This document shows, piece after piece, positions 30,039 through 36,938 of a stretch of 36,938 nucleotides of DNA (position 1 is its first letter; every line of letters starts with the position of its first letter). The translations under genes and the position numbers were made by a program. The DNA lies in assembly GCA_023807065.1 (NCBI GenBank), contig JAJJLU010000496.1, forward strand, positions 1-36,938. The letters are read 5' to 3'. The notes under the pieces were generated by a model that saw only the letters and a program-made list of their open reading frames with translations, was not told the origin of the DNA and did not search any database. Source of the stretch: Isotricha intestinalis (Eukaryota; Ciliophora; Litostomatea; Vestibuliferida; Isotrichidae).

Positions 30039-30920
30039 TTAATCCTTTTCATTATTTTTATCATCAATAAGATTATCTACTTTAGGAAAAGTAGAAGGAG
30101 TATTAGTTAAAATAGTTTCATTAATATCATTTGGGATATTTAAAGGAGAAAAATTATAATTAAAGTCTTTTTTATCAGGAGTTTGAAAAAAAGGATTATT
30201 GAAATTATAAGAATCAGCTTGAGGAGTAAATAAAGGAGTTGTAACTTGTAAAAGTTCATTTTTTTGTGGAGTAAAATTATTTTTATTTTTTTTCTCATTT
30301 AAAAATTGTTCTTTATTATTATTAGTAATTGAAACACTTTTATTTTGGTTTATAGTTTTTTGAGGAATTTTAATAGGATATAATTTAATTTTTTTATCTG
30401 ATAATGTTATACTACTTTTATTGTCATTATTATCTACATTTGATTCTAAACTGTTTTGTAATGTTTGAGTAGAATTTTCACTTACAATGTTATTTATTTT
30501 TAATGTTGGGATATTTATTCTAATTTGTAAATCATTTTTTATATCATTTAAACTCTTTTTCTCGTTTTCTTTTGTTTGATAATCATTATTTATATTTAAA
30601 ACTTCTTTATTTTCATTAATACTTATTATATCTTTTTCATTTTTAAATGTTTTTTTATAATCTTCTAATGAAAATTTTTCTTTTATTTTTTTATGACTTA
30701 AATTTTTCAAATAAGAATTTATAAATTTTTCAGGAGAATATTTTGAAGAAGTTATAGAAAGCTTATGTTTTTTATCTACAATAACTAAAAATACTTCGAC
30801 ATCACATAATAAAGCTAACTCAAGTGATTTCTTAATTAATCCTTTTTTTCTTTTATAAAAAGTAATTTGGCTATTTAATCTATTTTCAATTTTAGTCATT
30901 TCAATCTTCCTTTTTCCCAT
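30039..30920 (-). CDS. MADS-box transcription factor, MEF2-like, 293 aa
   Basis: Residues 1-57 are a MADS domain: it begins MGKRKIEMTKIENRLNSQ, followed by ITFYKRKKGLIKKSLELALL and CDVEVFLVIVD. The MGRKKIQI..I...RQVTF.KRK.GL.KKA.ELS.LCD pattern and the absence of N-terminal extension place it nearer MEF2 (type II) than SRF. It binds A/T-rich CArG-type DNA as a dimer in the nucleus. Residues ~58-75 continue as a short helix that could be a MEF2-like extension. The rest is Asn/Lys/Ser-rich and contains repeated TP/SP sites (PLFTPQ, FFQTPDK, NFSPLNIP, LTNTPSTFP), good proline-directed kinase targets. Stop TAA. MADS factors are uncommon in ciliates and other protists, so a conserved single-copy regulator is plausible. 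Confidence 0.92.
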   Translation of the reverse strand: MGKRKIEMTKIENRLNSQITFYKRKKGLIKKSLELALLCDVEVFLVIVDKKHKLSITSSKYSPEKFINSYLKNLSHKKIKEKFSLEDYKKTFKNEKDIISINENKEVLNINNDYQTKENEKKSLNDIKNDLQIRINIPTLKINNIVSENSTQTLQNSLESNVDNNDNKSSITLSDKKIKLYPIKIPQKTINQNKSVSITNNNKEQFLNEKKNKNNFTPQKNELLQVTTPLFTPQADSYNFNNPFFQTPDKKDFNYNFSPLNIPNDINETILTNTPSTFPKVDNLIDDKNNEKD

Positions 30921-31574
30921 TTATCTCTTAATTTTTAATTGTTGATTATATATGAATCAAAATATTCACTTCATTTTTTTTAATTATAATAAGATTTAAG
31001 TATTTTATAAAATCCAAATTAATAAAATAGAATAATATATAATTATTAAAAAAAAAGAAATAAATTTCTCTTGGAGAAATGTTGTTTAATGGATATATTT
31101 TTTATAAAAAAGTATGTAACTCAAAAAATATTCCAATTTTTTTTTTTTTTTTCTATTATACTATTATTAGTTAAATTTAAATGATTTATTCTATTATTTT
31201 TAAAACAAAAATAATATTTAATCCTTAATTTAAGTATTATTAACAAAATATATTAATTTTACCTTATATTAAAGCTTTATAAATTGAAATTTAAAATTTT
31301 TTTTTTCAATAATTATATTATTATTCATTCATTTTTTAAAAGCATTTATTTTTTTTTTGGTGTTTTATTTTTCCTTTTTATAGATAATGAAAATAAATAA
31401 TTAATTAATAAATATTTAATTTCTTTACATTTAAAACATTTTTATAATTATTTTATTAATTTATTTATTTAATTATTAAATATTTTTTTCTAATTCCAAT
31501 TTTATATATATATAAATTATATTATATTCTTTAAAAATTTTATAATATTTTATAAAATAAAATAAAATAAAAAT
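30921..31574. other. A+T-rich intergenic spacer
   Basis: Between two - strand genes; includes a run of T at about 31138-31151. No open frame, repeat or structured RNA seen. Confidence 0.5.
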
Positions 31575-33452
31575 CTAATTTTCAACAGTATTTAAAATAC
31601 TTAATTTTGCTTCAATAGAATCAATTAATAAATAAGCAATATTTTGTCCTAATTGAGGATTTTTTTCTATTCCTCCTTTTTTTTTTAATAGTCTATCTTT
31701 TTTATCAGCATCTTTTGTTAAATTATAAGCTTTTAATTTAATTTGATTAACCTTTTCATAATAATTTCCATTGGAACTGTTAATAATTTTATCCCAATTT
31801 TTATTATCATTTTTACCATCATTTTGTAATTTATTTTTTTTTTCTTCTCTTTCTTTTTTTAATAAACTTAAATAATCTTTAACTTTATTATTTTTTAAAT
31901 TTTCCTTTCTTAAACTAATTGATTGTGATAAGGAAATTTTTATTGGTTTTTCAATTTCTATAGAGTTATTTAAAGAATTATCAAAATCAGTTTTATCTAA
32001 TTTTAATTCCCAATTATATTTTAAAGGCTTATTTGGATCTCTTTTTTTTAATATAATTCTATTTTTTTTATGATTATAAAGTGTATCTCTAATAATTTTT
32101 CTTTCTGTTAATTTAGAAATATTTTCTTCTCTTTCTTGTTTTAATTTTAAAGAAATTTTAGGTTTTTTATTTAAAATCTTAAGAGAATAATCTTTTTTAG
32201 CTTGTAATTGTTCTTCTATTTTTTTTTCTTTATTTTCTTTTTCTAATTTCAATCTATTAGAATTTAACTCTGAAATTTCTCTAAAATGAGATATATAATT
32301 AGGAATATAATTATGATTTAATTCTCTTTTAAAATATTCAGTTTTTTCTTCTAATACTTTTTTAAATTTTAATTTATTTTCTAAATATTGATTTTGAAAT
32401 TCTCTTATTTCTTCAAGAGGAATAGAACGCATTAAATATTTTCTTTTTATATTTTGAGTTTTAATATAATCTTCTTCTTCTTGTAAAAATTTTTCTTTTA
32501 ATTGACTAAATAAATAATCTTTTTCATCGAAATTTATTTTATTTTTTATATGTTCTTTAACTTTTAATCCTTTATATTTTTCTTCTTTTATTTTTTCAAT
32601 ATTTAATCTTGTTTCTTTATCTCTTTCTTTTAATTTTTTTAAATTTTCAAAACTTTGTTTTTTTTCTTCTTCTTCTTTTAAATCTATTTCTTTTTTTCTT
32701 TTATTAATTATTGATTCAATATCTCTTTTCATTTTTTCTTTTATTTTTTTAGATTCTTCAGAATATTTTTTTGCTCTTGATTCTACAATTTCTTTTTCTT
32801 TTTCAAAATTATCTAAAAAATTTTTTATTTTTTCATTTTTTGTATTTTTATAATTTTCAGTATCTGAAATACTTTTTATTAAATAATTCACTTTTTTTAT
32901 TTTATCATTTGTATCAATTGTCTTTGATTCTATTTCTTTTAATTTATCTCTTTTAATATTTTGTTCTATTAATGTTAAATTTATTAAACTTTCTTTTTCT
33001 ATTGTACTTTTATTTTCTTCTAATTCTTTCATTTTTTTCTTTAATTTTTTTTTCTGTTCTTTTAAATCTTCTAAAGTTCTTGAATTTTTATCATTATCAT
33101 AATTTTGTTTTAATTTTAATTTTTTATATTTTCTTTCATTTTTTATTTGAGTTATTAACACATTTTTATTTCTTGATTTATCTTCAATTGAATTATTATC
33201 TTCATTAGAAGAATTAATTAACATTTCATTATTTATTAAACTCTTATTTTTTAAATTCTCTTTTTGTTTATTATCTAATTTTTCAATATTATTTAAACTT
33301 TCTTTGTTTTTTGATTGTTCTTCTTTATTATTATTTATATTTTGCTCAAAATATGGAAGAATTTTTCCTTCATCTTTATTTTCATTTATTTTTTCGTTTG
33401 ATGAAACGTTAGATGATTTTTTTTCGAATTTAATTTTTGATTTTGATTTCAT
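31575..33452 (-). CDS. Long coiled-coil protein, 625 aa
   Basis: Residues 1-100 are a charged, Ser/Asn/Lys-rich disordered region. Residues ~105-460 form a long Lys/Glu coiled coil in several blocks (DLKEQKKKLKKKMKELEE, KKRKKEIDLKEEEEKKQ and others). The C-terminal part has a more sequence-specific segment, DPNKPLKYNWELKLDKTDFD at about residue 475. It ends with a helix, GQNIAYLLIDSIEAKLSIL, that may be a packing or dimerisation motif. No catalytic or zinc motif is seen. The type is common in ciliary and basal-body proteins, and the PNKP..YNWE segment is where I would look for a family match. Stop TAG. Three + strand open frames inside it are shadows. Confidence 0.82.
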   Translation of the reverse strand: MKSKSKIKFEKKSSNVSSNEKINENKDEGKILPYFEQNINNNKEEQSKNKESLNNIEKLDNKQKENLKNKSLINNEMLINSSNEDNNSIEDKSRNKNVLITQIKNERKYKKLKLKQNYDNDKNSRTLEDLKEQKKKLKKKMKELEENKSTIEKESLINLTLIEQNIKRDKLKEIESKTIDTNDKIKKVNYLIKSISDTENYKNTKNEKIKNFLDNFEKEKEIVESRAKKYSEESKKIKEKMKRDIESIINKRKKEIDLKEEEEKKQSFENLKKLKERDKETRLNIEKIKEEKYKGLKVKEHIKNKINFDEKDYLFSQLKEKFLQEEEDYIKTQNIKRKYLMRSIPLEEIREFQNQYLENKLKFKKVLEEKTEYFKRELNHNYIPNYISHFREISELNSNRLKLEKENKEKKIEEQLQAKKDYSLKILNKKPKISLKLKQEREENISKLTERKIIRDTLYNHKKNRIILKKRDPNKPLKYNWELKLDKTDFDNSLNNSIEIEKPIKISLSQSISLRKENLKNNKVKDYLSLLKKEREEKKNKLQNDGKNDNKNWDKIINSSNGNYYEKVNQIKLKAYNLTKDADKKDRLLKKKGGIEKNPQLGQNIAYLLIDSIEAKLSILNTVEN

Positions 33453-34322
33453 TAATGAATTTAATTATTATTGTTATATAATTTAAATATTATATATATA
33501 TTTAAAAAATATATTTCTTGTTTGAAAAAAAGTTTTAATTAATAAATAATATATTAATTTTTATTTTTGAAACGATTGGAAATTAAAATTTACAGGTTCC
33601 AAATTTTCATATATTAATCAGGAGTTTTTCTTTTCAATAAAAGAAATTATACATAAATTTAGTTAAACAATAATTAATTGATTTTTCAAGTATAAATATC
33701 AATAATATTTATTTTTATCTTAAAAATTAATAAACATATAAAATCAGTAAAATATATTTTTTAATCAAGTAAAATATTTATAAAAATTTGATATTAAAGA
33801 AAATAATATAAGAAATACTCATTAAAAATTTTTGAATTGAAATTGAATTATGTTTTAAGTAAAAATGAAATAAAAATAGTTTTATTATTCAAAGATAAAA
33901 AAACAAATTTAAGAGAAAATTTGATCAAATTTTTCAAAGAAATAAATATTATTTGAACATTCAAAAAAATTTTATAAAAATACTACAAAAATTCCTATAA
34001 GATTATATTAAAATATAATTAAATATTAAAATATTGAATTAAGGAAATAATTTGCTTGATTAACTTTTATAAACTAATTCATCTAATCTAATTATTTTTA
34101 ATGCACTTTAAATACAAAAAAAAAATAATTAATCAATATTCTTCCGAATATATCTACTTTATAATAAACTTATTTATATAATTTTAATAAAATTTAATCC
34201 AAATAATAATATTTAAAATTTATGTTAAGTAAAAGATATTTATAAATATTGTTAAACTCATAAAATACCTCCAAACATTACATTAAAAATCTATAATTAA
34301 TAATTAAGATACAAAATTTTAA
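33453..34322. other. A+T-rich intergenic spacer
   Basis: Between two - strand genes. A less A+T-rich spot at 33564-33635 has a 6-bp inverted repeat TTGGAA/TTCCAA and the octamer AATCAGGA (about 33616). It is too small to call an RNA gene. No open frame. Confidence 0.45.
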
Positions 34323-35065
34323 TTAGCTCTTACAAAAGAAGATTTCATCAAAATATATATAACTAGAATTATCTTCCAAATAGTTTTGAACTTTTTGTAT
34401 TATTTCATTATTTTTAATAATCCCTATTTCTAACATTTTTTTACAATTATTTATTAACTTTGATTTAACAATTACAGAAAATAACCAAGACACATTATTT
34501 ACATTAAAGTTATTTATAAAATTGATAAATTTTAAAAAATCTCTTATCCCAGATTTATTTAATAAAATTTGATTAACTAATTTATTTCTATATAAAGCTA
34601 TTTTTTCTAAGGATAATTGATTATTTTTAATTAATAATTTAGGATTAAATTTATATCTTTTTCTTTTCTTTTTGGTTTGATTTCCTTTATTTAATAATTC
34701 TTTTTCTTTATAATCACTAATCATTTTTGATAAATAATCAAAAGCATAAAAATATCTCATAATATCTTTTAATTCACAATCAAATTTATTATTTATAATT
34801 TTTCTAACGCTTTTGATTATACAAGTATGAAAATGATTTTTTAATTCTTTAGGACTTCTATTATATTAATTATTAAAGAAACTTACTTATGAATTATTTG
34901 AGAATATTTTTTCCATTTGTTTCCTAAAAATGTATGAGCTTCAAAGAAAAGAAATTCTTCTTCAAAAGACCATGACATTTCATTTTTCTTATTTCTTTTT
35001 TTTGATATCAAAGTTTGTTCTTCTTCAAAATTATCATCAATTGAATTTGAAAATTGGTCAGACAT
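34323..35065 (-). CDS. Myb/SANT-domain protein, 237 aa, two exons
   Basis: Two open stretches are joined by one 29-nt intron (34858-34886). Exon 1 is 35065 to 34887 and exon 2 is 34857 to 34323. The joined protein is 237 residues. Residues ~31-72 are one Myb-type repeat: W32, then FEEEFLFFEAHTFLGNKW (W51), KKYSQIIHK, and across the splice SPKELKNHFH with F69 as third aromatic. The spacing fits the R3-type repeat (..EEE..L..AH..LGNRW....., then IKNHW). The intron falls within a Lys codon just before the recognition helix. The remainder is basic, with a KKKRKRYKFN nuclear-localisation-like cluster (about residue 119-128) followed by helices and no second Myb repeat. It is probably a nuclear DNA-binding protein. 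Stop TAA. Confidence 0.85.
34858..34886 (-). other. Spliceosomal intron, 29 nt
   Basis: On the - strand it begins GTAAGT and ends AATAG. Without removal the Myb frame stops at a TAA right after the Lys60 codon. With removal the Myb repeat completes with a normal third helix and the frame stays open to 34323. Phase 2 intron. Confidence 0.85.
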
Positions 35066-35736
35066 TTTTTATTGAAATATTATATTTATTTGAAGAATAC
35101 TTTCTTTTTATTTTAATATATTGAAAAAAAAATTGTGAAGAATTAGTCAAAGTTTTAATTTTGGAAGAATATTTTGTTTTTTTTTTTGTTTGTTAGAATT
35201 TTTTTTTATTTTGAATTTTACTTTTTTGTTTAACATTATTTTTGTTTTTTTAAAAAAGATTTTTTTATTTATTTGATAAAAAAATGGTATGAATAAAATA
35301 CTTAATTAATTAAAATCTTATTGAAGATAATTTTTGATATAATATAATATTAATTTACATATTTTTTTTATTTATTTTTGTAAAAAAATTTATTTTTATA
35401 TTATTCAAAATAAATGATTTTTTAAAAATTTTTAACCTAAACTATTTATTTAATCTTTATCCAATTGACATAAAATATTATATCAAAAACAAAAAAAATT
35501 TACCAAAGATAAACTAAAGACCTTTAATAATATATACATTTATAATAGCATTGAAATAATATTATATTAAATAAAAATAATATTGATAAATGTATATAAG
35601 AATTCGTTAGACAAATTATTTTATGCATTAAATTCTGAATTAAATAAAAATAGATAAACACATTATTAATAATAATAAAACTAAATTTAATCAGGAATAA
35701 TTTTTGTTTATTAAATAAAAAAACCTAATCCATAAA
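35066..35736. other. Divergent intergenic region
   Basis: Lies between divergent genes, so both promoters should be here. It includes an AATCAGGA octamer (about 35690) some 40 bp upstream of the + strand ATG. The rest is A/T runs with no open frame. Confidence 0.45.
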
Positions 35737-36723
35737 ATGCCTAGAAAACACACATTACCATTAAAAAAGACAAGAACATTAAGAGAGATTGATTTAGCTT
35801 TAATAAAAAAAAATATTATGGAAGAATTATCTCCTTCATTCAATATAAAACATTATGAAAAATTCAATCACATTAAAAATCCTAATGATAAAGAACAATA
35901 TGAGGTTAAATATCAAGAATATTTAATTAATAATTTAAATTCAAAATGTATATCAATGATAATATATTATGTTAATAATTCTAATAATTTACCTAAAGAA
36001 TTAAAAGAATCAGAAAATATTTCAACGATTTTAATTTCAATTATTAAAAAATTAATGATGAATGAATTTGAAATTTCTCTTTTTACTTTAAATATAGATT
36101 ATTATGGTTGGGGTAATAATAATAAAACAATTGAACTTTATTTATTATTTATTGCTTTATACACTAAAAAATTATTAAATGATAAATGTAATTTATTTTT
36201 CTTAAAATTTGAAGAAGAATATTCTTCTTTTTCAGAAAATTATAAAAATTGGGAAAATTCAATAAAGAAAAAAATATTTTCTTTAATTGAAATAAGTGAA
36301 AGATTTACTTTTTTAAATCAACCTTTGAATAAAAAAATAAAGTTTATTGATTTTAATTCAGTTGTTGATAAAATAGGAGAAATGAGTCTTTTTAATGATG
36401 AAGGTAATGTAAAGAATTTAAAAGTGAAAGAAGAAAATTTAATAGATTGTTTAACTAAAAATGATTCAGAAAAAAATAAAAATAATAAACTTTGTAAAAA
36501 TTCTTTTGATTCAAATTTACTTAAAGAAAATTCCACAAATATAATCAAAATAGAAAATGAAATGAGTTATTGTTTTTTGAATGAAACAGTTGAAAAAAAT
36601 GTTTCAAGAAAAGATTCTTTGGATAATAATTTATTAATATCAAGAGAAATTTCTAACGATTTATTTCAAGAAATAAATCAAAAGAAATTATATGATTCAA
36701 TTTCATATAAACCTACAATTTAA
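35737..36723 (+). CDS. Unknown protein, 328 aa, last gene before the telomere
   Basis: Residues 1-25 are basic (MPRKHTLPLKKTRTLREID). Residues ~27-210 have a normal, mostly helical composition with several aromatic residues (YYGWGNNNKTIELYLLFIALYTKK) and look like a folded domain. The tail (220-328) is Asn/Lys/Glu/Ser-rich. No signal peptide, zinc cluster or catalytic signature is visible. I could not assign a family. The stop (TAA) lies 190 bp from the telomere repeats, so this gene is truly subtelomeric. Nothing in it looks like a contingency or surface gene. Confidence 0.75.
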   Translation: MPRKHTLPLKKTRTLREIDLALIKKNIMEELSPSFNIKHYEKFNHIKNPNDKEQYEVKYQEYLINNLNSKCISMIIYYVNNSNNLPKELKESENISTILISIIKKLMMNEFEISLFTLNIDYYGWGNNNKTIELYLLFIALYTKKLLNDKCNLFFLKFEEEYSSFSENYKNWENSIKKKIFSLIEISERFTFLNQPLNKKIKFIDFNSVVDKIGEMSLFNDEGNVKNLKVKEENLIDCLTKNDSEKNKNNKLCKNSFDSNLLKENSTNIIKIENEMSYCFLNETVEKNVSRKDSLDNNLLISREISNDLFQEINQKKLYDSISYKPTI

Positions 36724-36913
36724 AAATATTATATTATAGAAAAAGACATTAAATTATAAGTTTAAATTAAATAATATAATTATAAAACCATAAATATAAA
36801 AAATATGAGTTATAAAATAAATATTATTTGAAAATATCTTAATAATATTTTTTTTTAAATCTTTTCTTTTTTAATAAAAGCTATAATTAAACAATAAATA
36901 AAATTTAATTGAA
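36724..36913. other. Subtelomeric spacer
   Basis: 190 bp of ordinary A+T-rich sequence between the last stop codon and the telomere repeats. No tandem subtelomeric repeat is present. Confidence 0.6.
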
Positions 36914-36938
36914 ATTGGGGATTGGGGATTGGGGATTG
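36914..36938 (+). repeat. Telomere repeat (GGGGATT)n
   Basis: The window ends with three whole copies of ATTGGGG plus ATTG, reading toward the end. G-rich repeats pointing outward at a sequence end, in a region otherwise nearly free of G runs, are the normal signature of a chromosome end. The C-strand unit is CCCCAAT. Confidence 0.88.

Noticed and set aside
33564..33640. GGTTCCAAAT considered as a tRNA T-arm
   Set aside because: No matching acceptor or D-arm at the right distance; only a 6-bp inverted repeat.
726..36723. Ciliate-type recoding of TAA/TAG to Gln
   Set aside because: Gln is encoded by CAA/CAG in these genes, and TAA, TAG and TGA all terminate genes here.

Overview
This window is the end of a chromosome from an extremely A+T-rich, intron-poor eukaryote. 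The + strand terminates in about three and a half copies of a seven-base repeat, GGGGATT (C-strand unit CCCCAAT), which I read as a telomere. Coding regions avoid internal stops under the standard code. TAA, TAG and TGA are all used as terminators (mostly TAA; TAG at 1979, 3620 and 31575; TGA at 8792), so Tetrahymena/Paramecium-type recoding is excluded. The two firmly supported introns are only 25 and 29 nt long. Tiny introns, a G4-type telomere, the standard code and many Asn/Lys/Glu-rich proteins together suggest a macronuclear chromosome of a standard-code ciliate. A litostome such as a rumen ciliate is my best guess; this is inference from sequence style, not from a marker gene.

Layout. 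1-725: no convincing gene. 726-6038: one + strand and three - strand genes for structural-looking proteins (an Asn/Lys-rich protein, a coiled coil, a 12-unit MORN protein and a coiled coil with a 25-nt intron). 6160-7311: a PRUNE/PPX1-type DHH phosphoesterase. 7312-9742: a small Tyr/Gln/Pro- and Met/Gly/Pro-repeat protein ending in a CaaX box, lying between two copies of a roughly 100-bp non-coding repeat. 9743-14512: a 1589-residue protein with a Cys-rich zinc-ribbon-like N-terminus, a very long charged Lys/Glu region and a C-terminal protein kinase domain. 14709-16325: two - strand charged/coiled-coil proteins. 17055-20084: a ubiquitin-like/B-box protein followed by a USP-family deubiquitinase with a RanBP2-type zinc finger. 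21231-22328: a CDPK-like kinase with an acylation-type N-terminus. 22621-23044: ribosomal protein L14, which needs an intron or an error at its start and a one-base correction in a poly-A tract. 23592-29133: a 1090-residue Asn-rich protein and a 726-residue charged protein. 30039-35065: a MEF2-like MADS-box factor, a 625-residue coiled-coil protein and a Myb/SANT protein with a 29-nt intron, all on the - strand. 35737-36723: the last gene, an unknown 328-residue protein ending about 190 bp before the telomere.

Working together. No operon-like logic is expected or seen. Genes lie on both strands with short A+T-rich spacers, and the nearest pair is convergent with 41 bp between stops (1980-2020). 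Loose themes are signalling (two kinases), ubiquitin (B-box/UBL plus deubiquitinase, adjacent and co-directional), transcription (MADS, Myb) and cytoskeleton/cortex-like coiled-coil and MORN proteins. Start codons usually sit in an A-rich context. I found no tRNA, rRNA, CRISPR array or transposase.
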